64,000 nt of DNA from Herpetosiphon gulosus (GTDB taxonomy: Bacteria > Chloroflexota > Chloroflexia > Chloroflexales > Herpetosiphonaceae): NCBI RefSeq assembly GCF_039545135.1, contig NZ_BAABRU010000005.1:186001-250000 (forward strand), written 5' to 3'. Under the pieces are notes generated by a model that worked only from the letters and a program-made list of their open reading frames with translations, searched no databases and was not told the origin of the DNA. The position numbers and the translations under genes are program-made. Position 1 is the stretch's first letter; every line of letters begins with the position of its first letter. Positions 23,987 to 32,746 of the stretch are shown here, in pieces.

Positions 23987-24844
23987 TCAACGCACAACGT
24001 GCTGGCGTAAATAATTCAAGACCTGTTGATCGATGTGGGTTTCGCTGATCAAGCGTTCTTCGAGGTTTTCGACTCCACCATAAGCTTGCAAAGCAGCATG
24101 AGTGGCTGCATCATAATTGCCAGAACATTCACCCTGATAATAGCCAACTTGCTGCAAAATTGTCTGAATTTCGAGCGCAATCGACTGATCAATCGGCAGC
24201 AAATCTTCGGGCTTGGGCGGTGTGAGATAAAAGCGATGCAATTCTAGCAAACGTTGGAGTTCGGGCACAGGATTTTGATGATCATCAACCCGCAGATCGA
24301 TATAGCGATCGAGTACGCCGCCATATGCCCCGCCCTTCCGCGCCACATACAGCGCCGCCGATTGTCGCCCACGCTGATCTCCACCCGCCAAATCGCCAGC
24401 CAGCAAGGCTGCCAGCAAACGCTCAGCCAACTCGCCCTGGGTTTGCTCGAAGGTCATTGCCATTGCTTCAACTACATCGGCTCCAGTTAAAATGTTGCCT
24501 TGGGCCGCATAACCAGCACCAGTCCGGCCACCCGCCCAGCTATGGCAAGCGTTGCCCGTCCAAGTGGCCGCGTTACCTTGGGCATCGACCACCCCAACTT
24601 GGCGTTGCTCACGGCCTGCGTCAGCAGCCAATAATTGCTCAAGCGTGGCCTGAGCTGAAGTTCCTTGAGCCAGTAAGGCCAAGCCATCGGGGCCAAAGCT
24701 GAGATTGGCATACGATTGGGTCGCAATCGCGCCTGCACCCGCTTGCGCCCACGAAACCACCGAGCCAACTGCCAAAAATTTAGAGGCCACCGCCACACCC
24801 AAATCACCAGTCGTCGGGTCGTAGCCCACAATCGAAAATGTCAT
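23987..24844 (-). CDS. DUF1028 (Ntn-hydrolase-like) protein with C-terminal helical domain
   Basis: A 285-residue protein. MTFSIVGYDPTTGDLGVAVASKFLAVG, GAGAIATQSYAN, VVDAQGNAATWTG and the late GGDQRGRQSAALYV are the standard DUF1028 landmarks (residues 1-210). The last 75 residues (EIQTILQQVGYYQGECSGNYDAATHAALQAYGG) look like a peptidoglycan-binding-type repeat that often accompanies this family. The fold belongs to the Ntn-hydrolase superfamily, but the substrate is not established. The ATG at 24844 has AGGAAGGA upstream. Confidence 0.85.
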   Translation of the reverse strand: MTFSIVGYDPTTGDLGVAVASKFLAVGSVVSWAQAGAGAIATQSYANLSFGPDGLALLAQGTSAQATLEQLLAADAGREQRQVGVVDAQGNAATWTGNACHSWAGGRTGAGYAAQGNILTGADVVEAMAMTFEQTQGELAERLLAALLAGDLAGGDQRGRQSAALYVARKGGAYGGVLDRYIDLRVDDHQNPVPELQRLLELHRFYLTPPKPEDLLPIDQSIALEIQTILQQVGYYQGECSGNYDAATHAALQAYGGVENLEERLISETHIDQQVLNYLRQHVVR

Positions 24845-24954
24845 GCTATCCTTCCTCAAAACGATCAATAGCGCAACCAGCCAATCGCGATTAAAATGAT
24901 GCAGCTATTCTACCAAAAGCAGGTGGGCTAGCGCTGTACTATTTTAAGGATGTA

Positions 24955-26052
24955 ATGCGTATGAATGCATGGTTGTTGCCAGTACCCTTTGATACCGAAC
25001 GTGACGATTGGGGCGCAACTTTATTGGCTGAATGGGGAGCCAGCGTGGTTACGCCAGGCCAGCAAGCGTTGGTGATCGGCGCAGGCACTGGCCGGATTGG
25101 CTTGGCATTGGCGCGGGCGGGTGCACAGGTCAGTTTTGCTGATGATTCGATTGTGGCCTTGGCCGCTGCTCGCCAAAGCTTTGCCCAAGCCAAGTTGACA
25201 GCCCAATTTTTTAGCACCACCGATTTAACGCCCAGCAAGCTGTTTGATCTGGTGTTAATTAATATTCTGTGGTGGAGCGATAACCAGCGTGGCGCAGAAC
25301 TGATTAATTTGGCGGCGCAACACACCAATGCTGGCGGGATTGTGGCGATTGGCGGTGGTAAACAAGCTGGATTAAGCGGAGCAACCACGCTGCTCGAACA
25401 GATTGTCGGGCCAAGCGTCAAAACCCTTTATAAAAAAGGCCATCATGTGGTGATGGCGTTTCGGCCTTTGCATTGGCAAGCTCGGCCAAGCCAAACAACC
25501 CAGCATCAGCTCAATCATGGCGACTATGCATTAACTATCGAAGCAACCGCTGGCGTATTTGCTCAAGGTCAGCTTGATCCAGCCAGCGCCATGTTATTGG
25601 ATGCAGTGCCAATTCAACCCAACCAGCGTGTGCTTGATCTTGGTTGTGGTGCTGGGATTTTGGGCATGTTTTTGCAACAGCGCGAAGCCACCCTTGCTTT
25701 AACCTACATCGATAGTACCATGGTAGCAATTGAAGCCACCAAGCGAAATTTACAAACCAACCAATTAACAGGCCGAGTACTCGCATCTGATGGCATTCAG
25801 GCCGTTAATGGTGAGCAATTTGATCTGGTTGTATCGAATCCACCATTTCATGTTGGTCGAGTTCAAAGCCCACAACTGGCCGAAAATCTCTTAAAGCAGG
25901 CTGCCCAAGTGTTGGCTCCCAATGGCCAATTGGTGATTGTTGCCAATCGCTTTTTGCGCTATGAACCATTGCTAGAAACTGTTTTGAGTAATGTGCATGA
26001 GCTAGCAGGCGATCAACGCTACAAAGTTTTGGTTGGCACAAAAGCAAATTAG
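24955..26052 (+). CDS. RsmC-like class I SAM-dependent methyltransferase
   Basis: A 365-residue two-lobed methyltransferase. The N-lobe has a partly conserved SAM loop (ALVIGAGTGRIGLAL). The C-lobe has a complete one (VLDLGCGAGILGMFL) and the guanine/adenine-modifying motif VVSNPPFHVGR (NPPF). This duplicated layout is characteristic of RsmC/RlmG 23S/16S rRNA guanine-N2 methyltransferases. The exact target nucleotide cannot be inferred. RBS AAGGA lies 4-5 nt before the start. Confidence 0.8.
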   Translation: MRMNAWLLPVPFDTERDDWGATLLAEWGASVVTPGQQALVIGAGTGRIGLALARAGAQVSFADDSIVALAAARQSFAQAKLTAQFFSTTDLTPSKLFDLVLINILWWSDNQRGAELINLAAQHTNAGGIVAIGGGKQAGLSGATTLLEQIVGPSVKTLYKKGHHVVMAFRPLHWQARPSQTTQHQLNHGDYALTIEATAGVFAQGQLDPASAMLLDAVPIQPNQRVLDLGCGAGILGMFLQQREATLALTYIDSTMVAIEATKRNLQTNQLTGRVLASDGIQAVNGEQFDLVVSNPPFHVGRVQSPQLAENLLKQAAQVLAPNGQLVIVANRFLRYEPLLETVLSNVHELAGDQRYKVLVGTKAN

Positions 26053-26124
26053 CTCATTAATGTAACCAAGTTTTAGCAGCTGCGTATTTCATGCTGTGAG
26101 TATTTGTGCTCACAGGAGGCTCTT

Positions 26125-26283
26125 ATGAGTAGAACATTAGGCGAAATCGTTATAGCCATCGTCGTGCTCGTCTTATGCTATCGCTTAGGACTTGAACTAG
26201 CACCCATGATTATGGATTGGTGGCGTGGTTTCCGTTCCGATACCTCTGATGACACTGAAAGGAATGACCATGAGCAACGCTAA
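26125..26283 (+). CDS. Small single-pass membrane protein (52 aa)
   Basis: A short gene with a strong RBS (CACAGGAGG, 5 nt before ATG). The product begins MSRTLGEIVIAIVVLVLCYR, giving one hydrophobic helix at residues 7-19, then WWRGFRSD and an acidic/basic tail ending HEQR. Its end overlaps the start of the SPFH gene by 14 bp in another frame, so the two are probably translationally coupled. It may be a small partner of the SPFH protein (inference). Confidence 0.7.
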   Translation: MSRTLGEIVIAIVVLVLCYRLGLELAPMIMDWWRGFRSDTSDDTERNDHEQR

Positions 26284-27226
26284 AAATCGCCCGTCGGGCC
26301 GTCGCATTGGTACGATTGCCATTGCGCTCGTCATTGCTGTGATTGGCTTAGTCTTGCTCACGGCCTCGTGGAAGACGATTCCACCAGGTTATGTTGGGAT
26401 TGCCTTCAACAAGGCTAACAATAATGTCACGACTGCGATTGATCCAGGCTGGACGTTAATTAACCCATTTACCACCGCCATCCAGCAATATCCAGTCACA
26501 ATCCAGACCTATATTATGGTCCAAAGCGATAACGAAGGCCAAACTGCTGGCGATGATTCAATCAAGATTCAATCCAGCGAAGCCCAACAACTTAACCTTG
26601 ATGTGGCTGTGCAGTATCGGGTGAAAAAAGAAGAAGCTGCGGTGCTCTACACTGATTGGGGTGGCCAAAGCCTTGATGTGATTGAACTGCAAGTCGTGCG
26701 CCAACAAACCCGTTCAATCTTAACGACTTTGGCTGGTCGCTATTCATGGGAAGATATCAGCGGTGAGAAACGGGCTGAATTAGCTGACAAAGTTAAAGAA
26801 CAATTGACAACCGAATTTGAACGTCGGCACTTGATTTTAGAAGATTTTGTGATTCGTGAAGTGCACTTGCCCGATAATTTGAAGCAAGCCTTGGAAAACA
26901 AAATCACCGCCCAACAAGCGGCTGAGCGCCAAAAATACGAGCTTGAACAAGCTCAAATCAAGGCCGAACAAGATAAAGTTGAAGCCCAAGGTCGTGCCGA
27001 AGCCCAACGCGCTACGGCCAAAGGTGATGCTGACTCAATTTTGATTCGGGCTGAAGCCCAGGCTGATGCCAACCGTTTGCTGGCCGAAAGTGTCACCGAG
27101 GTCTTGATTCGTTATCAAATGGCTTTACGCTGGGATGGTAAATTGCCAGTCTTTAATGGCGGCGGCGCAACCCCGTTGGTCGATGTTAGTGAATTGATCG
27201 ATTCGACCCAACCGATTAGCCGCTAA
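26270..27226 (+). CDS. SPFH/prohibitin-family membrane protein
   Basis: A 318-residue protein with one N-terminal transmembrane helix (IGTIAIALVIAVIGLVLLTASW), an SPFH/Band-7 domain (about residues 35-215: GYVGIAFNKANNNVTTAIDPGW, EAQQLNLDVAVQYRVKKEEA, REVHLPDNLKQALENKI) and a long Ala/Glu/Gln coiled coil (about 215-285) rich in EAQ and ADAN repeats. Such proteins form large rings that organise membrane domains or control AAA proteases. The start at 26270 has AAGGA upstream and lies within the preceding small gene. Confidence 0.9.
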   Translation: MSNAKNRPSGRRIGTIAIALVIAVIGLVLLTASWKTIPPGYVGIAFNKANNNVTTAIDPGWTLINPFTTAIQQYPVTIQTYIMVQSDNEGQTAGDDSIKIQSSEAQQLNLDVAVQYRVKKEEAAVLYTDWGGQSLDVIELQVVRQQTRSILTTLAGRYSWEDISGEKRAELADKVKEQLTTEFERRHLILEDFVIREVHLPDNLKQALENKITAQQAAERQKYELEQAQIKAEQDKVEAQGRAEAQRATAKGDADSILIRAEAQADANRLLAESVTEVLIRYQMALRWDGKLPVFNGGGATPLVDVSELIDSTQPISR

Positions 27227-27238
27227 ACTTAATCAAAA

Positions 27239-27270
27239 GAACGCTGGTTAAATGATAACCAGCGTTCTTT
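27239..27270 (+). terminator. Intrinsic terminator after the SPFH gene
   Basis: GAACGCTGGTTA (27239-27250) and TAACCAGCGTTC (27256-27267) form a perfect 12-bp stem with loop AATGA, followed by TTTGCTATTT. It lies 13 bp after the stop; it can also serve the convergent minus-strand gene. Confidence 0.9.
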
Positions 27271-27291
27271 GCTATTTAAACCTAATGCATG

Positions 27292-27909
27292 TTAATCAGC
27301 GTGACGTTCTTCTTGCCAGGGGTCGGCGTTGTTGTGATAGCCGTAACGTTCCCAAAATCCTAAGCGATCAGCGCTCATAAATTCGATGCCGCGTAGCCAT
27401 TTGGCGCTCTTCCAAAAGTATTTTTTGGGCACAAACAAACGTAACGGGAAGCCATGATCGGGCGCTAGCTCCTCGCCTTCGTATAAATAGGCCAGCAATA
27501 CATCATCATCATACATAATTTCTAAGGGCATGTTGGCGGTATAGCCGCCCTCAGAGTGGGCCAGCACATATTTGGCGCTGGGCTTGAGCGCTGGAATATG
27601 CGTAAGAAAATCGCGGAAGCGCACACCCGTCCAGCTTGTGGCGAGTTTGCTCCAACGCGTAACGCAGTGAATATCAATATTTTCGATGGTGACGGTTGGT
27701 AAAGCTCGAAATTCGTTGTATGAAAAGGTTTTTGGAGCTTCAATTTCGCCAAAAACCCGTAGATCCCAAGTTTGTTCAAGTTCTTTGTAGATCGGAGTCT
27801 CGCCATAGTGCAAGACTGGAAATTTTTGGGTAACATACTGGCCAGGCGGAACGCGTTCTTCCATTCCTTCAGGGGTTGCATCAAACTTTCTTTTGAATGC
27901 ATCAAACAT
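27292..27909 (-). CDS. Sulfite oxidase-like molybdopterin oxidoreductase
   Basis: A 205-residue protein of the oxidoreductase molybdopterin-binding family (YedY/MsrP and sulfite-oxidase-like). The Mo-ligating Cys is in IDIHCVTRWSKL (about residue 81), then TSWTGVRFRDFL, AHSEGGYTANMPLE, PDHGFPLRLFVPKKYFWKSAKW and FWERYGYHN, the usual order. No signal peptide or Tat motif is seen, so this short form probably acts in the cytoplasm. RBS AAGGAG upstream of the ATG. The electron partner and substrate are unknown. Confidence 0.88.
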   Translation of the reverse strand: MFDAFKRKFDATPEGMEERVPPGQYVTQKFPVLHYGETPIYKELEQTWDLRVFGEIEAPKTFSYNEFRALPTVTIENIDIHCVTRWSKLATSWTGVRFRDFLTHIPALKPSAKYVLAHSEGGYTANMPLEIMYDDDVLLAYLYEGEELAPDHGFPLRLFVPKKYFWKSAKWLRGIEFMSADRLGFWERYGYHNNADPWQEERHAD

Positions 27910-27977
27910 GAATTGACTCCTTCTTGCACAATGTAGTTATTGTAGCACTGCTTAGGCCAGCAACCAAGCTACGAGCT

Positions 27978-28006
27978 TTGTCAAAACGTCTAAGGTTTGG
28001 TAAGAT
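27978..28006 (+). promoter_or_regulatory. Possible promoter of the multi-GAF kinase gene
   Basis: TTGTCA (27978-27983) and TAAGAT (28001-28006) with 17-bp spacing match the sigma-70 pattern at 9 of 12 positions and lie 24 bp before the start codon. Confidence 0.45.
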
Positions 28007-28029
28007 AGGCCAGTCACATGTGAGGCGTG

Positions 28030-31000
28030 ATGTGTATGCAATCCCAAAAACAGGCATTTGAAGATTCCTCAGCCCGCTTTTTACGTGAGTGGCTTCCGCG
28101 TTTGGCAACCGCCACGAGTATTAATGGGTTGCACACAACCTTGAGCGCCGCCCTCAGTCAATTTCGCCATAATCCCCACTATCATTTGATTTGGCTTGAT
28201 CTGGCCGAAACTCAGCCCGAAATTCCCTTAGAATTAATGCTTTCTAGCAGCCAACAAGCGCAGCTTGAGCAAGGCGCGATTTTAACTATTACCACCGCCG
28301 ATGCCACGCAATGGACGATGCTGCCACTGTTGCACATTACCTTGCGCGGTTGGTTGGCCTTGCCCGAAGCAACCACAAACGATCAATTGCTCTTGCCCTT
28401 GGCGCTGCAAACTGCCGCCAGCATGTGCACGATTAGCAATAATCAACAGTTAGTGGCTGAGCTGCGCGAACTAACGCAATTTAATTTGATCAGCCAACGC
28501 TTGAATAGTTCGCTGGAGCTTGGGCCATTGATCGAGGCAGTTTATCGCGGTATCCAACAGATGTTTGGCCCGCAAAATCTATTTGTCTCGTTGTATGATC
28601 CTGAATCCCAACTGTTTCAAGTGGCAGCGCATTTTTACGCTGATGGCCGCAGCACTACTCCCAATTCGCAATGGACAGTTGCCCATGGCTTAACTGGGGT
28701 AATTATTCGGCGTAACGAGCCAATTATTACCGATCGCTATCTTGAAACCTGTGCCCAATATCATGTCACACCATTGTTTATTGATGATGATATTCCGCCG
28801 CTGTTTTGGGCAGGCGTGCCGTTGCGCTTCGGCGAACGGGTGCTTGGCACGTTGGTGATCTACACGCTTGAGCCAGATGTGCGCTACAATGCCGACACAT
28901 TGCGCAAATTAGAGATGTTGGCCCATCGCGCCGCTGATAATTTTGAGCAAGCTCGACTCTACGAACGCACGACGCGCCAAGCTCGCCAACTTGAATTATT
29001 AAATGAACTTGGCCGTACAATCACCTCAACGCTCGATTTTGAGGCTGTGCCATCGTTGATCATGGGGCGAGTGCAAGAGCTTTTGAATGTTGAAGAAGGG
29101 TCGTTGCTGTTGCTCGACGAAGCAACCAACGAATTAGTCTTCCGCTATAGCCTGAGTCCGGTGGGCCAGCAATTGTTGGGCAATCGTATTCCGGCCAATG
29201 TCGGGATCGCTGGCTTGGTGTTGCGCACAGGCGAATCGTTGATTGCCAATCGTGCAGGCGATCATCCGGCCTTTTACACGGGCATTGATATGTTGGTGGG
29301 CCACGAAACCCGTGATCTGCTATGCGTGCCATTGTTGGGTGCTGGCGGGGTCAAAGGGGTGATCGAAATTCTCAATCATCGCAATGGCTTGCCATTTACT
29401 GCCGCCGACCGTGCCTTGCTCGAAGCGGTGGCCGACCAAGCAGTAATTGCTATCGAGAACTCCAATCTCTACACCCAAACCGATCAAGCCCTGACCCGCC
29501 GCATCAGCGAACTCGACCAACGCAATAAGCAATTTCAAGAGATCGTGCAAATTGGCAATGCGCTCAAGGCTGCATCTAACCTTGGGTCGGTCTTGCCTGC
29601 CTTGGCCGAGGCTGTGCAAAGCGCTACGGGCTTCAACCAAGTAACGATTAGCCTCGTCCAAACTACGCCAGGCCATAAAGCAATTATCAAACGGGTCGTC
29701 AGCGCAGGGATCGATCGCCAAATTTTCGAAGCCCAAGCTAGCATTACGATTGAGCCTGAGCGCGTCGAGGCTTTGCTCAAACCGCAATATCGGCGTGGCG
29801 AATCGACCTACTATATCGATCATCGGCGCAATGGTGATGCGCGTTTATGGCCTGATCCCTCAAATGGAGTCGATGTGCCAGAGCTACGGACTGGCATGTG
29901 GCATCCCAACGATAGCTTATTTGCGGTGTTACGCAGCACCAGCGGCGATCTTTTAGGTCTTTTGACGGTCTATGCACCAAAAAATGGCCTGCAACCAACC
30001 ACTGATCAAATTCAAATGCTGGAGATTTTCGCCACGCAATTGGCAGTTGCGCTCGAAAACAATCGGCTCTACGAACGCCAACGCCAAACCGTCGAAGGCT
30101 TGACTGCCTTGAGTGCGCTTGGCATGGCGATCAACAGTACCTTCAGCAATGCTCAATCAATTTGGCAATTTACGGTTGGCGGGATGGTCGATTGGACTGG
30201 TGCCCTCGGCGCGGGTGTATTGCTTAGCGATCCGAATGATCCCACGACCTTGCAACCAATTGTTGGCTTGGGAATTGAGCACACACCTGACGAGGCGATT
30301 ATTCAATTTGCCCATAAAGTGCTAGAGCGTGATAAGCCGTTGTTGCTTGGTGATAGTAGCAAATTACCCAGTGTCTTGCGCGATTTGGGTGGTCAAGCCT
30401 TGGTGATGTTACCGTTGTTGGCAACGCACCAAACCTTGGGCGTGATCTACTTGTGGTATCCCGAAACCTTGCCCAACCGCGAAGCCCAAGATTTACTCTC
30501 GCTGTTTGTGGGCCAGGCCGCTGTGGCGGTCGAAACTCGGCGTTTGGCTGAAGAAGTCAGCAATGGCCGCGATCGCTTAGCCTCGATTTTGGCTTCGACC
30601 GAAGAAGGCATTATTTTGCTCAGCGCCGATTTACGGGTGGTCGAGGTCAATGCCGCCGCCCAAACCATGATCGGCAGCAACGAAGTCGCCGAATTGCTGG
30701 GCGAGCCAGTCGATTTGCTCTTGACTCACTGGTGCGCCCAGTGGAATAAATCTGAGGAAGCTTGGAGCGAACTAACGCTGGCGATCTACAAAGTTAGTCG
30801 CGGGCGCTTGGCTGAGGCGCGGGGCCAATTGGAATTGGGCGGTTTGCGCAGCCAATGGCTCGAATGGACAACCTTGCCAGTTCAAAGCGCGGCCAATCAA
30901 AGCCCCCACCCGATTATTATTGTGCTACGCGACATTACCACCGAGATCGAGGCCGAAAACCTACGCCATGACCTGACGTATATGATGATTCACGATTTGC

Positions 31001-31665
31001 GTGGGCCATTGAGTTCAGTGATGACCTCGTTGGATATGCTGGCCAAAAAGATGGTTGGCGACCTGAGCGAAGGCCAAGATAAGATTGTTAAAATCGCCTT
31101 GCGCAGCAGCGCCCGCCTGCTCGATATGGTTAATTTGCTGATGGATATTAGCAAACTTGAAGCAGGCCAGATGCCAATCACGCCAATTACGGTGGCGGTT
31201 GATGATGTGGTTCGTTCGGTGATGCAAAACTATGAGCCATTACTCAACGAGCGCAAAGTCCATGTAGCGCTGAATATTGCTGAAAATACCCCTAAAGCCT
31301 CGGTTGATATCCAAACCCTAGAGCGGGTCGTGCAAAACTTGATTGATAACGCGATTAAGTTCAGCCCAGCCTTATCAACAATCACGATTAGCGCCAACAA
31401 AGTTCAAGCCAATCAACTACCAAGCGATCACCCAACTGGTCAATGGATTTTGTTGGGCGTGCGTGATGCTGGGCCTGGCATTCCAGCACAATATCGCGAA
31501 CGGGTCTTTGAAAAGTTTGCCCAAGTCAAACAAACTGGCATCAAAGGCACTGGGCTAGGCTTGACCTACTGTCGCTTGGCGGTCGAAACCCATGGTGGAC
31601 GCATTTGGGTCGCCAATGATGATGGCCCTGGCGCACTCTTCCTGCTGACTATTCCGATTGCCTAA
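28030..31665 (+). CDS. Multi-GAF/PAS sensor histidine kinase
   Basis: A 1211-residue cytoplasmic kinase. Four GAF-like modules are recognisable by their ends (NFEQARLYE, AIENSNLY, ALENNRLYE, AVETRRL) at about residues 150-310, 325-480, 500-680 and 690-840, then PAS (LASILASTEEGIILLS, about 845-965), HisKA with the phospho-His in MMIHDLRGPLSS (about 987) and HATPase_c with VQNLIDNAIKFSP, DAGPGIP and GTGLGLTYC. No membrane helix is visible, so it probably senses an internal or diffusible signal. No response regulator lies next to it. GAGG precedes the start codon. Confidence 0.92.
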   Translation: MCMQSQKQAFEDSSARFLREWLPRLATATSINGLHTTLSAALSQFRHNPHYHLIWLDLAETQPEIPLELMLSSSQQAQLEQGAILTITTADATQWTMLPLLHITLRGWLALPEATTNDQLLLPLALQTAASMCTISNNQQLVAELRELTQFNLISQRLNSSLELGPLIEAVYRGIQQMFGPQNLFVSLYDPESQLFQVAAHFYADGRSTTPNSQWTVAHGLTGVIIRRNEPIITDRYLETCAQYHVTPLFIDDDIPPLFWAGVPLRFGERVLGTLVIYTLEPDVRYNADTLRKLEMLAHRAADNFEQARLYERTTRQARQLELLNELGRTITSTLDFEAVPSLIMGRVQELLNVEEGSLLLLDEATNELVFRYSLSPVGQQLLGNRIPANVGIAGLVLRTGESLIANRAGDHPAFYTGIDMLVGHETRDLLCVPLLGAGGVKGVIEILNHRNGLPFTAADRALLEAVADQAVIAIENSNLYTQTDQALTRRISELDQRNKQFQEIVQIGNALKAASNLGSVLPALAEAVQSATGFNQVTISLVQTTPGHKAIIKRVVSAGIDRQIFEAQASITIEPERVEALLKPQYRRGESTYYIDHRRNGDARLWPDPSNGVDVPELRTGMWHPNDSLFAVLRSTSGDLLGLLTVYAPKNGLQPTTDQIQMLEIFATQLAVALENNRLYERQRQTVEGLTALSALGMAINSTFSNAQSIWQFTVGGMVDWTGALGAGVLLSDPNDPTTLQPIVGLGIEHTPDEAIIQFAHKVLERDKPLLLGDSSKLPSVLRDLGGQALVMLPLLATHQTLGVIYLWYPETLPNREAQDLLSLFVGQAAVAVETRRLAEEVSNGRDRLASILASTEEGIILLSADLRVVEVNAAAQTMIGSNEVAELLGEPVDLLLTHWCAQWNKSEEAWSELTLAIYKVSRGRLAEARGQLELGGLRSQWLEWTTLPVQSAANQSPHPIIIVLRDITTEIEAENLRHDLTYMMIHDLRGPLSSVMTSLDMLAKKMVGDLSEGQDKIVKIALRSSARLLDMVNLLMDISKLEAGQMPITPITVAVDDVVRSVMQNYEPLLNERKVHVALNIAENTPKASVDIQTLERVVQNLIDNAIKFSPALSTITISANKVQANQLPSDHPTGQWILLGVRDAGPGIPAQYRERVFEKFAQVKQTGIKGTGLGLTYCRLAVETHGGRIWVANDDGPGALFLLTIPIA

Positions 31666-31682
31666 CATCACATAACAGAAGA

Positions 31683-31711
31683 CCCCGCTCGTTGCTACGA
31701 GCGGGGCATTT
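31683..31711. terminator. Bidirectional intrinsic terminator
   Basis: CCCCGCTCG (31683-31691) and CGAGCGGGG (31698-31706) form a 9-bp stem with a 6-nt loop, followed by CATTTTTGG on the plus strand. It separates the convergent histidine kinase and secF genes and can serve both. Confidence 0.9.
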
Positions 31712-31737
31712 TTGGATCTGCGATGGGCAGGATCAAT

Positions 31738-32706
31738 TTAGGCAGCGGTGGCTGGCTTAACGTTATCTTTGCCACGGCCAAACCAGTTGCGCCATTCGCG
31801 GTTTTCCCACACCACCAACAATTGGGCAGCGTTGAAAATTGACGAATAGGTACCGCTGATCAAACCAAGCAACAGAATCAAGACAAACGAGCGAATGCTT
31901 TCGCCGCCAAACAGCAACAAGGCGGTCAAGGTAAAGAACGAAGTAAATTGGGTGTTGATCGAACGCGTCAAGGTTTGAACGATCGAGCGGTTGACCACCC
32001 GTTCGTAATCGTCGCTTGAGCGGCGCACATTTTCACGCACGCGGTCGAACACCACAATCGTGTCGTGGACTGAGAAGCTAATTACGGTCAAGACGGCGGT
32101 CATAAACAGCGCATCAACTTCGAGGCCGATTAACCAGCCGAGAATTGAAGCCATCCCGATCACCACCAACACGTCGTGCAACATCGCGATGATTGCACAC
32201 ACGCCGTAGCGAAGTGGGTTGGGAGTGCCACGGAAGGCCGCCCATAAATAGCCCATGATCGCCAAGGAAGCAATAAAGACTGCCACAATTGCATTGCGAA
32301 TTGAGCGACCACGCACGGTTTCACCAACGGTTTGCACGGTTTCGATCCGCGTATCCGCACCAAACTTGCTAGTCAAGCCAGTTTCCACCGCTTTGCGTTC
32401 AGCCGAATCGCTTTGCACCGACTTTGAGCGCACAAAGGCAATCACAAATTGTTGATTGTTGGTCGTGCCTTGTGATAGTTGAGTTCGCGCACCTTCAATA
32501 CCGCTCTCAGTGAAAACAGCATTAATATCGTTTTCTAAGCCATCACGGGTTTCGCTAATGCTTGGGATATGAATTTCCCAGCGAGCACCACCCGAAAAGT
32601 CCACCCCAAGGTTCAAACCAAATACCAGCATGCTAATTAAGCCTGGAATAATGGTCAGAATTGAAATCGCAAACCATAAATAGCGCCGACGCACTAAATC
32701 TAACAT
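31738..32706 (-). CDS. secF: Protein translocase subunit SecF
   Basis: A 322-residue integral membrane protein that works with SecD to drive late export steps through SecYEG using the proton gradient. Six helices are predicted. Signatures are GLNLGVDFSGG near the N-terminus, SFSVHDTIVVFDRVREN and SINTQFTSFFTLTALLLFGG. Downstream of secD by 40 bp in the same operon. Confidence 0.96.
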   Translation of the reverse strand: MLDLVRRRYLWFAISILTIIPGLISMLVFGLNLGVDFSGGARWEIHIPSISETRDGLENDINAVFTESGIEGARTQLSQGTTNNQQFVIAFVRSKSVQSDSAERKAVETGLTSKFGADTRIETVQTVGETVRGRSIRNAIVAVFIASLAIMGYLWAAFRGTPNPLRYGVCAIIAMLHDVLVVIGMASILGWLIGLEVDALFMTAVLTVISFSVHDTIVVFDRVRENVRRSSDDYERVVNRSIVQTLTRSINTQFTSFFTLTALLLFGGESIRSFVLILLLGLISGTYSSIFNAAQLLVVWENREWRNWFGRGKDNVKPATAA

Positions 32707-32746
32707 AGCCCAATCCTTTATCGATGGTATAGCTGAAAATCAGCTA

